Part shown: positions 33,775 through 41,983 of the stretch, piece after piece
Layout: each line of letters starts with the position of its first letter
Numbering within the stretch: the stretch's first letter is position 1
From: Mycolicibacterium novocastrense
GTDB taxonomy: Bacteria; Actinomycetota; Actinomycetes; Mycobacteriales; Mycobacteriaceae
Assembly: GCF_001570485.1 (NCBI RefSeq)
Contig: NZ_BCTA01000028.1
Coordinates: forward strand, 310,001 to 374,000
Direction of reading: 5' to 3'
Length of the DNA stretch: 64,000 bases
Made by a program: the position numbers and the translations under genes
The notes under the pieces: generated by a model
Database searches by the model: none
What the model saw: only the letters and a program-made list of their open reading frames with translations
What the model was told of the DNA's origin: nothing

Positions 33775-34371
33775 TCACGGAACTCGCGGATGGATGAAGA
33801 CACCGTCGGCTTCCACGGTGACGCCGTCGGCGTCGGCGATATGCCCCACGGCGAAGGTCTTGGCGCCCTCGAGCCGTTCGACCCAGGCCTCCGCGCGCAG
33901 CGGGTGGCCGAGCCGGGTTCCCCGCCGGTAGCGCGTGGTCAGCGTGCCCGTCACCGCGGGCTTACCCGGTTTGTGCGCCGTGGCGCCGAGCACGTGGTCG
34001 AGCAGCATCGCGCAGACGCCACCGTGGACATGTCCCGGAGGGCCCTCGAACGCGGCGCCGAGCGTGAACTCGGCCCATACTCGGCCGTCGGTGTCGTGGT
34101 GGACCTTCAGCGGCGGGGCGGCCGGGTTGCGCAGCCCGATGACGACGTTGCCCCACACCATCGCTTCGCCGTCGCGGGTATGTTGCAGACCGAACGAGCC
34201 ATCGACCAGCGATGCGCTGAGTTCGTCACTTGCGCAATCGATTCTGTTCTTGACTGCTTCGACGGTCGCTGCGTCCGCTGTCGTGCGGATCGTGATGTCG
34301 ACGAGTCGGCGTACCGACTGCGCCAAGGGTTCGTACACGGCGCGCAGATCGTCGAGTTCGGAGCCGGCCAT
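33775..34371 (-). CDS. Hotdog-fold thioesterase, PaaI-like
   Basis: A 198-residue protein with a C-terminal hotdog domain: GPPGHVHGGVCAMLLDHVLG carries the His-Gly-Gly and Asp of the PaaI/acyl-CoA thioesterase active site. The first 80 residues are helical and of unknown role. ATG at 34371 is used; an open frame continues upstream to 34551 but encodes arginine-rich sequence without homology and would overlap the divergent PadR gene. It may trim acyl-CoAs that accumulate in the neighbouring catabolic pathway, but that link is positional only. Confidence 0.8.
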   Translation of the reverse strand: MAGSELDDLRAVYEPLAQSVRRLVDITIRTTADAATVEAVKNRIDCASDELSASLVDGSFGLQHTRDGEAMVWGNVVIGLRNPAAPPLKVHHDTDGRVWAEFTLGAAFEGPPGHVHGGVCAMLLDHVLGATAHKPGKPAVTGTLTTRYRRGTRLGHPLRAEAWVERLEGAKTFAVGHIADADGVTVEADGVFIHPRVP

Positions 34372-34458
34372 GGGTTCAGCGTGCGTAAGCCTCGGCGCCG
34401 CCGCAAGGCGACATCCCGGCCAGTGGTGCGTCGAACGAGCGGTGTGAGCTGGCGTTGT

Positions 34459-34464
34459 TAGGCT
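34459..34464 (+). promoter_or_regulatory. -10 box TAGGCT for a leaderless PadR-family mRNA
   Basis: TAGGCT (TANNNT) is followed by AGGCAA and then the ATG at 34471, exactly 6 nt. No upstream Shine-Dalgarno exists, so transcription probably starts at the ATG. Confidence 0.5.
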
Positions 34465-34470
34465 AGGCAA

Positions 34471-35139
34471 ATGGCGAAAAGCACGTCCGACGCGAAGCCG
34501 AATCTGGCCGCGACCAGTTGGGCGCTGCTGGGTCTGATGTCGTATGAACAAGAGGTCTCCGGCTACGACATCCGCAAGTGGACTGAATGGACCATGCGCT
34601 TCTTCTACGGGAGCCCCGCCTACAGTCAGATCTACTCTGAACTGAAGAAGTTGGAGCGCTTGGGATTGCTGACCTCACGCGTCGAGAACACCGGTGGTAC
34701 GCGCAATCGCCGACTGTACAAAATCACGCCTGCCGGTCTCGACGCGGTGCGCCGGTGGGCCAACGAAGCGCCGGTGGACCCGCCTGTCCTCAAGCACAGC
34801 CCGCTGCTCCGGGTGACATTCGGCCACCTGACAAAACCTGAGCGGCTCAAGGAAATCCTCCACGAGCACGTCGCGTACGCAGACGCCATGCAGCGTGAAG
34901 CCGCAAAGGATGCGAAGTGGGCGGGCGTGGAATCGTCGTGGGCCTATGCCAAAATCGCTCTGCAATGGGCCGAAAGGTACTACGCGTCCGAGCGTGAGCT
35001 GGCATTGAAGATGCTCAAGGAGCTCGACGAGGCGGAAGCCGCCTTCGCTGATGCCGGTATCGAGAGCGGTGACCAGATTCCTTGGCCCACACCGGAATAC
35101 TGGTACGAGATCGAGAAGAAAGCCGAGGCCGACGACTGA
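34471..35139 (+). CDS. PadR-family transcriptional regulator
   Basis: A 222-residue regulator. The N-terminal winged helix has ALLGLMSYEQEVSGYDIRKW, then the recognition region FYGSPAYSQIYSELKKLERLG and wing NRRLYKITPAGLDAV. The C-terminal Vir-like helical domain (EILHEHVAYADAMQREAAKD, YASERELALKMLKELDEAE) mediates dimerisation and may sense ligands. It stands at the left border of the steroid-type gene island and converges with kstD (5 bp between stops). A role in steroid-dependent control is plausible but unproven. Confidence 0.88.
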   Translation: MAKSTSDAKPNLAATSWALLGLMSYEQEVSGYDIRKWTEWTMRFFYGSPAYSQIYSELKKLERLGLLTSRVENTGGTRNRRLYKITPAGLDAVRRWANEAPVDPPVLKHSPLLRVTFGHLTKPERLKEILHEHVAYADAMQREAAKDAKWAGVESSWAYAKIALQWAERYYASERELALKMLKELDEAEAAFADAGIESGDQIPWPTPEYWYEIEKKAEADD

Positions 35140-35143
35140 CCGG

Positions 35144-36847
35144 TCAGCGGTCGGCGGCGTCCGCGGCGGCGATGTAGCCGTACACCAGGCCCTGCGCGAT
35201 CGTCGCGCCCGCGCCGGGATAGGTGGCGCCGAACGCGTTGGCTGCGGTGTTGCCGATCGCATACAGCCCATCGATGGCGCCGCCGTCCTCTCGCAGTACC
35301 CGGGCGCGGTCGTCGACGCGCAGGCCGCCGCACGTGCCGAGGTCGCTCAGGACCATCTTGACGGCGTAGAAGGGGCCGCGATTCAGCGGGCGCAGGTTCG
35401 GGTTCGGCGTGACCGTCGGGTCGCCGTAGTAGCGGTCGTAGGCGCTGGCTCCTCGCAGGTAGTCCGGATCGACGCCCGCACCGGCGTTTTCGTTGAAGCG
35501 CTGGACGGTCGAGGTCAGGGCCGACTGGTCCAGGCCCATCTTGGGTGCGAGTGCGGCGATCGACTCGGCACGATGCGCGATGCCGGCGTCATACCACCTC
35601 TTGGGGATCGCCATCCGGGGGAACAGTTCGGCGGCAAAGACATAGCTGTTGCGATACCCCTGATCGAAGACGATCCACATCGTCTCGACCGGATTTCCCG
35701 CGCGTTCCCGCTCGAGGATCCGCTGCCCGAACGACATGTAGTCGGTCGCCTCGTTGACGAAGCGATTTCCGCTCTGGTCGACGATGAGCGATCCGGGAAG
35801 CGACCGTTCGGCTAGCATGACCTTCGGGTCGGCACCGGGCAGCGCGGCGACGGCGGGGAACCACCACGCCTGATCCATGAGATCGGTTGCGGCCCCGATG
35901 TCTTGGGCGATACGGATGGCATCGCCGGTGTTGGTTTCGGCTCCCAGGCTGGCGTGCTCGCCGAGTTGCTCCGACTGGAACTTCCACCGCATGTCCATCT
36001 GGTGGTCGAAACCACCCGCGGCGAGCACCACACCGCGGCGCGCGGACACGGTGACGTCGGTGCCGCCGTGGCTCAGCACCACGCCGCTCACCCGGTCGCC
36101 GTCGGTGAGGAGCCGAAGCAGCGCGGTGTCGGTCCAGACGGGGATGCCCGCGCGCAGGACACCGGCGAAGAGACCGGCGGCCAGCGCCTGACCCCCGGCG
36201 ACGTATCGCCGCTTGAGAAGCAGACCGCCCACACCCTGGCCGAGGCGCTTGGCGACCACCGGCAGACCCTTTCGCGGCATCCGCGACATCAGGTTCAGCC
36301 ATCGATAGTCCGCGCCGGTGGTCGGGATCGGAACCTTGGCTTCCATCACGCCGGGCCGCAGGCGTGTTCGGTACCGGCCCAGAATCGCCGAATCGAGGGG
36401 CCGGCATTCGCACGTGCGCCCGACAGCGGAGCCGCCGGGTGCCTCGGGGTGGTAGTCCGAGTACTCCTTGGCCCAGAACAGCCGCATGGGCGTTGTGCGC
36501 CGCAGAAGTTCGACCGTCGCGCCGATGTTGGCCACGAACGCGTCCGACCGCTGGGTGTCGGCGGTCCCGCCCACCACGGCGTCGAGGTACGTCTTCGCCC
36601 GCTCCGCGGTGTCGGCGCCGCCGGCACCGTTGATCACCGCGCTCGCCGGCAGCCACAGCGCCCCGCCGGAGCGGGCGGTCGAACCTCCGACATAGGTCGA
36701 TTTCTCGACGATGAGCACGGACAGGCCGCGCTCGTGGGCGGCAAGGGCGGCAGTCATACCGGTGCCCGAACCGACCACCACCAGATCGACGGTCGTATCG
36801 GCTATCGGCAACCCGTCCGGGATCGTTGCCCCGTGTGCGCTAGTCAC
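35144..36847 (-). CDS. kstD: 3-ketosteroid delta1-dehydrogenase (KstD)
   Basis: A 567-residue flavoprotein that introduces the C1-C2 double bond into 3-keto-4-ene steroids. The FAD-binding start VVVGSGTGMTAALAAHERG and GGSTARSGGALWLPAS are typical of KstD. FYAVKMVLSDLGTCGG near residue 500 carries the Tyr and Gly of the catalytic site seen in KstD1 of Rhodococcus, followed by the C-terminal GNTAANAFGATYPGAG. Length fits known KstDs (about 560). Start is a GTG. With KshA it forms the 9-alpha-hydroxy-1,4-diene that opens ring B. Mycobacteria often hold several kstD paralogues; this one lies outside the main cholesterol regulon neighbourhood. Confidence 0.9.
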   Translation of the reverse strand: MTSAHGATIPDGLPIADTTVDLVVVGSGTGMTAALAAHERGLSVLIVEKSTYVGGSTARSGGALWLPASAVINGAGGADTAERAKTYLDAVVGGTADTQRSDAFVANIGATVELLRRTTPMRLFWAKEYSDYHPEAPGGSAVGRTCECRPLDSAILGRYRTRLRPGVMEAKVPIPTTGADYRWLNLMSRMPRKGLPVVAKRLGQGVGGLLLKRRYVAGGQALAAGLFAGVLRAGIPVWTDTALLRLLTDGDRVSGVVLSHGGTDVTVSARRGVVLAAGGFDHQMDMRWKFQSEQLGEHASLGAETNTGDAIRIAQDIGAATDLMDQAWWFPAVAALPGADPKVMLAERSLPGSLIVDQSGNRFVNEATDYMSFGQRILERERAGNPVETMWIVFDQGYRNSYVFAAELFPRMAIPKRWYDAGIAHRAESIAALAPKMGLDQSALTSTVQRFNENAGAGVDPDYLRGASAYDRYYGDPTVTPNPNLRPLNRGPFYAVKMVLSDLGTCGGLRVDDRARVLREDGGAIDGLYAIGNTAANAFGATYPGAGATIAQGLVYGYIAAADAADR

Positions 36848-36948
36848 AAGCCATCAACGTAGAGCGGATGCGAGCGGACCGGTATCGATGTCCTGATGAG
36901 CGGAACAGAACCGTGAACGGGCCCGGTGAGCAGTGCTAGAACAGCGGT

Positions 36949-38088
36949 ATGACGATGGACACCGATATCGAGGTCCGCCAGATCGAGGCGGAGGCCGCGC
37001 CGTCGCGGTTCGCCCGAGGCTGGCATTGCCTGGGGCTGGTCAGAGATTTCGGTGACGGTAAGCCGCATCAGGTTTTCGCGTTCGGCAAGAAGCTGGTGGT
37101 GTTTCGCGGCGGCGACGGCCACCTCAACGTTTTGGACGGGTATTGCCGCCACATGGGCGGCGACCTGAGCCAGGGCGAGGTCAAGGGCGACGAGATCGCA
37201 TGCCCGTTCCACGACTGGCGCTGGGGCGGCGACGGCCGGTGCAAGAAGGTGCCCTACAGCAAGCGGGTACCGCGGCTGGCCCGCACCGCGACGTGGACCA
37301 CGCTCGAACAGGACGGCATGTTGTTCATCTGGAACGACCCGGAGGGCAACCCGCCGCCACCGGAGGTCACGATCCCGCGCATCGAAGGTGCGACGAGCGA
37401 TGAGTGGACCGACTGGCACTGGTACACGACCGTGGTCAACGCCAACTGCCGCGAGATCATCGACAACGTCGTCGACATGGCCCACTTCTTCTACATCCAC
37501 GGATCGCTGCCGACGCATTTCAAGAACATCTTCGAAGGTCATGTCGCGACGCAGTACATGAACAGCGCGGGACGGCCGGATCTCGGTGAGCCCGGGCCGA
37601 CGCAGATGCTCGGAACCACCTCGGTCGCATCGTATTTCGGGCCGTCGTTCATGATCGACGATCTGACGTACCACTACACCGACGTCGACCACATGACGGT
37701 GCTGATCAACTGCCACTATCCGATCGACCAGGACTCCTTCGTGCTGCAGTACGGGATCATCGTCAAGAAGTCCGAGACCCTGCCCGACGACCTCGCGATG
37801 CAGACGGCGATCGGCCTCGGCGACTTCGTCAAGATGGGCTTCGAGCAGGACGTCGCGATCTGGAAGAACAAGGCCCGCATCGACAACCCGCTGTTGTGCG
37901 AGGAGGACGGGCCGGTCTACCAACTGCGTCGCTGGTATGAGCAGTTCTATGTCGACGTCGCCGACGTGACCCCCGACATGGTGGATCGCTTCGAGTACGA
38001 GATCGACACCACCCGGCCGCGTGAAGAGTGGATGAAGATCGTGGAAGCCAACATCGCCGCGCGGGACGCCGTCACGAGCGCGGGATGA
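36949..38088 (+). CDS. kshA: 3-ketosteroid 9-alpha-hydroxylase oxygenase KshA
   Basis: A 379-residue Rieske non-haem iron oxygenase, close in recalled sequence to KshA of M. tuberculosis. The Rieske cluster uses C66/H68 (YCRHMGGDLS) and C85/H88 (ACPFHDWRW). The mononuclear iron site has H179 and H184 in DMAHFFYIHG. KshA hydroxylates C9 of 3-ketosteroids using electrons from a KshB reductase. No full KshB is in the window. There is no Shine-Dalgarno; TAGAAC sits 6 nt before the ATG, so a leaderless start is possible. Divergent from kstD, and its stop overlaps a small Cys protein by ATGA. Confidence 0.92.
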   Translation: MTMDTDIEVRQIEAEAAPSRFARGWHCLGLVRDFGDGKPHQVFAFGKKLVVFRGGDGHLNVLDGYCRHMGGDLSQGEVKGDEIACPFHDWRWGGDGRCKKVPYSKRVPRLARTATWTTLEQDGMLFIWNDPEGNPPPPEVTIPRIEGATSDEWTDWHWYTTVVNANCREIIDNVVDMAHFFYIHGSLPTHFKNIFEGHVATQYMNSAGRPDLGEPGPTQMLGTTSVASYFGPSFMIDDLTYHYTDVDHMTVLINCHYPIDQDSFVLQYGIIVKKSETLPDDLAMQTAIGLGDFVKMGFEQDVAIWKNKARIDNPLLCEEDGPVYQLRRWYEQFYVDVADVTPDMVDRFEYEIDTTRPREEWMKIVEANIAARDAVTSAG

Positions 38089-38360
38089 CCGTCCGCCAGG
38101 ACAACCGCCTCGCCGACGCACCGATGACGTCGGTGACGTGCCGGCTCTGCGCGGCAAGCGTTCTGGTGCGCAAGAGCACCTGGCAACAGACCAGCGTGCA
38201 GTGGGACAGCGAGTCCACCACCAGATGTCATCAGCGCAGAGACGCCGACGCCATCCACGCGCACGACGGCAGGCCGTTTCTCGTGTGTTTCGAACTCAGG
38301 GATTCGATCGAGGAGGCAGCGCGCCGCGGTGCGCTGCCGATCGTCGACGAAACCGAGTGA
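38085..38360 (+). CDS. 91-residue cysteine-containing protein coupled to kshA
   Basis: A small protein whose ATG overlaps the kshA stop (ATGA). It contains SVTCRLCAASVLVRKSTWQQ, then TTRCHQRRDA and PFLVCFELRDS: a CxxC followed by two spaced cysteines and a histidine, which could bind zinc or an iron-sulfur cluster. The tail is acidic (SIEEAARRGALPIVDETE). No family name was recognised. Translational coupling to a Rieske oxygenase suggests a maturation, electron-transfer or regulatory partner, but this is inference. Confidence 0.75.
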   Translation: MTVRQDNRLADAPMTSVTCRLCAASVLVRKSTWQQTSVQWDSESTTRCHQRRDADAIHAHDGRPFLVCFELRDSIEEAARRGALPIVDETE

Positions 38361-38365
38361 TCTCG

Positions 38366-38400
38366 GTGCTCTAACAGTCGCTCAGCGACTGTTAGAGCAC
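38366..38400. terminator. 35-bp hairpin, bidirectional terminator (copy 1)
   Basis: A perfect 16-bp stem, GTGCTCTAACAGTCGC / GCGACTGTTAGAGCAC, with loop TCA, lies between the convergent kshA-linked gene and the HxD-protein gene. The flanks TCG on the left and CCAAATC on the right are shared with the copy at 51970. Confidence 0.75.
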
Positions 38401-38411
38401 CCAAATCCCGC

Positions 38412-39488
38412 TCAGGTCAGCTGGAATGCCGACAGGGGAGCCTCTTTCGGATATTCGGCCGGGCCGCCGAGGTCGTAGACGGCGTTCAGGGCCGCGATGA
38501 ACTCGGGGTCGTGCAGCGGTTCACTCGGCACGTCGAGCTTGATGCCCTTGGAGTGAACGTCGTCGACGAGCATGTCGATCGCCTTGTCGACGGTCAGGTC
38601 GTCGCTGCCGTCCATGTTCTTCTTGAGCTCGTCGAAGTCGGTGAACACCTCCGCCGACCAGTGCACAAGGAACCGCAGTTCGTCGGTGTGGTGGCGGGCG
38701 ATCACGTCGTCGCCGTTCTTGAGCAGCCAGAAATCGTTGTCCGACGGATCTCCGGTGAACACGGTGTCGAACGCCAGCCCGGCCGGGGTCTGTTGATCGA
38801 GCGGCCCGTTGGCCTCGCCGCGGTGCACCATCATCTCGTTCTGCACCAGCACACCGCGGTTGTACACCGGCGGCAGCAGGCGTTTCGGCGGCTTGAGTGG
38901 TCCGTCGGGCCAGTAGGTGAAGCCGCTGCCCTCGTCGAGCGAGAACCACGTGATGACCTGAGCCATCTTGATGAGGTAGTCGCGGAACAGCCCCGACTTG
39001 CCCATCACGCTGGTCAGCCAGGTGGGAGCGTTCTCGTGGCGCACGCCGCGGAAGCTGGGGGAGTCCAGGTGGCCGGGATCGCGGTTCGCGCAGGGCCCGT
39101 TGATGTTGAACAGCATCATCTCGGGCTTGGCATACTCGGCGTTCCAGTAGCTCTTGGCGTACTCGACGAAGCGCTGATTGTAGAAGCAGTCGTGCAACTC
39201 GGGATAGAGCACCGTGCCGTAGTTGGCCAGATAACCGCGGAACGTCGCGGTGAGGAACAGGTCCAGCGAGGGGGTGAAGCCCTCAGGGAACAGCCCGCTC
39301 ATCGTGGCCATCAATTCTTCGGCCGACGCGAAGTGCTGGGCGATGATCAGCTTCCACGGACCCTGGGTGCGCACCACGTCGAGAAGGCGCTCCCGCTGGT
39401 CGTCGGTATAGAGGTTGTCGATCTCGCGGGGCGGTGATGCGGGCCGCAGAATGTCGGACAACTCCATCCGCTGCTCTTGGGTGAGCAT
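38412..39488 (-). CDS. Unknown protein with a possible Fe(II)/2OG-type HxD...H site
   Basis: A 358-residue protein, last gene of the ten-gene minus-strand operon beginning with fadD. I do not recognise the family. It has GHLDSPSFRG (H140, D142) and, 80 residues on, MMVHRGEANGP (H222), a spacing compatible with the 2-His-1-carboxylate site of phytanoyl-CoA-type dioxygenases. A 2-oxoglutarate-binding Arg is not clear. ATG at 39488 is chosen because AGGAGTG lies 5-6 bp upstream; the frame extends to 39536 without a ribosome site. Steroid or acyl-CoA hydroxylation is a hypothesis only. Confidence 0.7.
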   Translation of the reverse strand: MLTQEQRMELSDILRPASPPREIDNLYTDDQRERLLDVVRTQGPWKLIIAQHFASAEELMATMSGLFPEGFTPSLDLFLTATFRGYLANYGTVLYPELHDCFYNQRFVEYAKSYWNAEYAKPEMMLFNINGPCANRDPGHLDSPSFRGVRHENAPTWLTSVMGKSGLFRDYLIKMAQVITWFSLDEGSGFTYWPDGPLKPPKRLLPPVYNRGVLVQNEMMVHRGEANGPLDQQTPAGLAFDTVFTGDPSDNDFWLLKNGDDVIARHHTDELRFLVHWSAEVFTDFDELKKNMDGSDDLTVDKAIDMLVDDVHSKGIKLDVPSEPLHDPEFIAALNAVYDLGGPAEYPKEAPLSAFQLT

Positions 39489-39554
39489 GTTCACTCCTAC
39501 TCTCGGGGTCGGCGTATCACACCGTCGCGAAGCCAATTCTGGTGTGGGGCCGTA

Positions 39555-40562
39555 TCAGTGACTCGGCACATGTCCGGTCATCGGGACGTCGGTTTTCCCG
39601 CGGTCGGAGGGGAGTGGGTTGGCGAACTTGGCGCGTAGCAGCGCACCGATCTCGGCCACTGCCAGCCGACCCCGCGCCGTCGCATCCGAGCGCATCAGGA
39701 ACCCGTGGTAGATGCCGGGATAGCGGGTCAACGTCGTCTGGACTCCGGCGTCGCGCAGCCGAAGCGCATAGCGCTCGCCCCAGTCGCGGATCGGATCGTA
39801 TTCGGCGGTGACCACGATGGCCGGTGGGAGACCGGTCAGATCGGTTGCCGTTGCGGGGAACCGGTATTCGTCCGGCGGTGTGGTCACCCCCTGGTCGGCC
39901 AGCTCGTGCATGTAATCGATGTCGTCGCGGTGCAGCATCGGCGCGTCGGGCATGCTGCGGATCGACCGGCAGGCCATATCGCGGTCCAGACCGGGATAAA
40001 GCAGCACTTGGCAACTGAGCGACAGGCCGCCCCGGTTTCGTGCGGCGAGGGCGACCGCCGCCGCCAACGAACCGCCCGCACTGTCACCGATGACCGCCAA
40101 GCGGTGGGAGTCGACGCCGAGTTCGTCCGCGTTCGACCCGACGTAGCAGGTTGCCGCGTAGGCGTCCTCGAACTGCGCAGGTGCCGGCGCTTCCGGCGCG
40201 AGTCGATAGTCGACCGACACCACTGTGGCCCCGGTCTGTGCGGCCAATGTGCGGGCGAGCGGTTCGAACGAGTGGTTCGAGCCCATCACCATTCCGCCGC
40301 CGTGGAAATAAACCAGGACGGGACACACTTCCGCGGGGGTCGGCCGGTAGATCCGGATCGGAACGGATCCTGCCGGACCCGGCACCAACTGGTCCTCGAT
40401 GTCGGCCATCACCGGCATGTCATCGGGATGTGGCGCCGATTCGATGACCCGCCGGACCGCGCTCAGGCCCCGCTGACGCATCGGGGGAATCGATCCGAAG
40501 GCCGCGACGCGCTCGGCGGCGTCGGGATCCAGACGGTATTGCGTCACAGGTCGTCTGCTCAA
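39555..40562 (-). CDS. Alpha/beta hydrolase, hormone-sensitive-lipase (HSL) family esterase
   Basis: A 335-residue esterase with HGGGMVMGS (oxyanion hole, 87-90), nucleophile S161 in GDSAGGSLAA, acid in AEYDPIRDWG and base in YPGIYHGFLM. DYRLAPEAPAPAQFEDAYAA is the usual HSL signature. The start shown is a TTG overlapping the SDR stop (TTGA); a GTG five codons later (40547) is equally possible. In this operon it could cleave the ester made by a Baeyer-Villiger enzyme, or a CoA/lactone intermediate. Cytosolic, no signal peptide. Confidence 0.85.
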   Translation of the reverse strand: MSRRPVTQYRLDPDAAERVAAFGSIPPMRQRGLSAVRRVIESAPHPDDMPVMADIEDQLVPGPAGSVPIRIYRPTPAEVCPVLVYFHGGGMVMGSNHSFEPLARTLAAQTGATVVSVDYRLAPEAPAPAQFEDAYAATCYVGSNADELGVDSHRLAVIGDSAGGSLAAAVALAARNRGGLSLSCQVLLYPGLDRDMACRSIRSMPDAPMLHRDDIDYMHELADQGVTTPPDEYRFPATATDLTGLPPAIVVTAEYDPIRDWGERYALRLRDAGVQTTLTRYPGIYHGFLMRSDATARGRLAVAEIGALLRAKFANPLPSDRGKTDVPMTGHVPSH

Positions 40563-41410
40563 TCCTGTGTGGGGTCGAACCGTTGTGTGGTCCGCAGCGC
40601 CGGGGCGCGGCGTTCGGCCAGGACCGCGGCCCGCTCGGACATCGCGTTGCCGACGTACTCGGGTTGGGTGAGCAGATAGAACTCACCGGCGGCTGACTGA
40701 TCGAACACCACCCGTGCCGCTTCGACCGGATCCATCGCCTCGGCCTTGATGTCGAGCATCGCGGTCCGCTGCGCCTCGGCGGCCCCGACGTCGCCGTCGT
40801 CCACGCCGCCGGCGGACTCGAAGATGTTCGACTTGACCGCGCCGGGAAGCACCGCCTGCACGTGGATCCGGTCGGCGTGGCCGGCCAATTCGACCTCCAA
40901 GCGCAGACATTCGGTCAGCGCCAGCACCGCGTGCTTGCTCATGATGTAGGGCGCCTGCAGCGGCACGGCGGCGACCCCGCCGATCGACGACAGGTTCCAC
41001 ACCCACGACGGAGTGTCCGCGGCGATCATGCGCGGGAGAAATGCGCGGATTCCGTGGAACACGCCGTTGATGTTGATGTCCACCAGCCGGTCCCAGTTCT
41101 CGACCGGGGTGTCCCAAAGATATCCGAACTGCTCGACACCGGCGTTGTTGACCAGCAGCCGTACCGGGCCGATCTCCGAGTACACCTGTGCGGCCACTCG
41201 TTCGAGTGCTTCGGGATCACGCACATCGCACACCAGGTCCACCGACCCGGCGAGTTCTCGGCGGAGCGCCGCGATCGCCGGGGCGTCGATGTCGACCAGT
41301 ACGACGGTCATGCCCAGCGCGGCGGCATGGCGTGCCAGCCCCGCGCCTATCCCGTTTCCGGCGCCGGTGATGACCGCGACACCACCGCCGAACGTCGCAC
41401 GTGCGTCCAC
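40559..41410 (-). CDS. Short-chain dehydrogenase/reductase (SDR)
   Basis: A 283-residue classical SDR. Cofactor motif TGAGNGIG near residue 16 and VDID after the second strand suggest NAD(H) preference. NNAGVEQFG and the catalytic S/YxxxK (NLSSIGG, then YIMSKHA) are present. It starts at GTG, 3 bp after the SnoaL-like gene. A hydroxysteroid or beta-hydroxyacyl-CoA dehydrogenase role would fit, but sequence alone does not choose. The C-terminal 40 residues (ERAAVLAERRAPALRTTQRF) are longer than in minimal SDRs. Confidence 0.85.
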   Translation of the reverse strand: MDARATFGGGVAVITGAGNGIGAGLARHAAALGMTVVLVDIDAPAIAALRRELAGSVDLVCDVRDPEALERVAAQVYSEIGPVRLLVNNAGVEQFGYLWDTPVENWDRLVDININGVFHGIRAFLPRMIAADTPSWVWNLSSIGGVAAVPLQAPYIMSKHAVLALTECLRLEVELAGHADRIHVQAVLPGAVKSNIFESAGGVDDGDVGAAEAQRTAMLDIKAEAMDPVEAARVVFDQSAAGEFYLLTQPEYVGNAMSERAAVLAERRAPALRTTQRFDPTQD

Positions 41411-41413
41411 GCG

Positions 41414-41902
41414 TTACGAAGCGGTCGAGGCGGTGGCGGTCTTGGCGGCGTGCTCGGAGAACGTGACGGAGTCCTCGGCGTCGAGGATCACGGTCATCGA
41501 CGTGAACACCAGGCCATCGCGGGCGCGGCGGATGCCGACGTCGACCACTCCGCTGGAGACGTCGAACGGGACGTTGTTCGTCACCTGGTTCACGTACAGG
41601 TAGAAGCGGGCGGTGGTGACGTCTCCGTCGACGCCGGTGCGGAAGATGTTGGTCGCATGGTGACGCAACGGGTAGGGATTCTCGTTGCGGTGCTGGGTCA
41701 GCCAGGCCAAGGTCTCGTCTTTGCCGTGCAACTCGGCGGCCAGGAGATGCTCGAAGGGGCAGTTGCCGGAATCGGATCGGCTCAGGTATTCCATCTCGTC
41801 GCCCAACCGGGCCCCGAGTTCGGCGAAGTGACCCTGGTCGTAGTGGTACCAGAAGGCGGCGATGAACTCCTGGACCTCGGACAGCGTTATCTCGTTGCTC
41901 AT
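41414..41902 (-). CDS. SnoaL-like/NTF2-fold protein
   Basis: A 162-residue protein of the NTF2/SnoaL superfamily, recognisable from the N-terminal helix EVQEFIAAFWYHYDQGHFAELGARL, the strand block RHHATNIFRTG and RFYLYVNQV. Such folds include ketosteroid isomerases, polyketide cyclases and small subunits of ring-hydroxylating oxygenases. An Asp that might match the ketosteroid isomerase base is not identifiable by eye. It sits between acyl-CoA dehydrogenase and SDR genes, so an isomerase or hydratase step is possible. Confidence 0.75.
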   Translation of the reverse strand: MSNEITLSEVQEFIAAFWYHYDQGHFAELGARLGDEMEYLSRSDSGNCPFEHLLAAELHGKDETLAWLTQHRNENPYPLRHHATNIFRTGVDGDVTTARFYLYVNQVTNNVPFDVSSGVVDVGIRRARDGLVFTSMTVILDAEDSVTFSEHAAKTATASTAS

Positions 41903-41983
41903 GGGTGCGAGTCAACCGTCGCCGCCCGGGGCGTGGCGCGACGATGCCCGGTCAGTGGAACACCGCGCGGCCCGGCAGCCGGA

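Noticed and set aside
36937..36942. TAGAAC before kshA as a KstR operator
   Set aside because: Only one half of the TAGAAC-GTTCTA palindrome is present; the second half is missing. It may instead be a weak -10.
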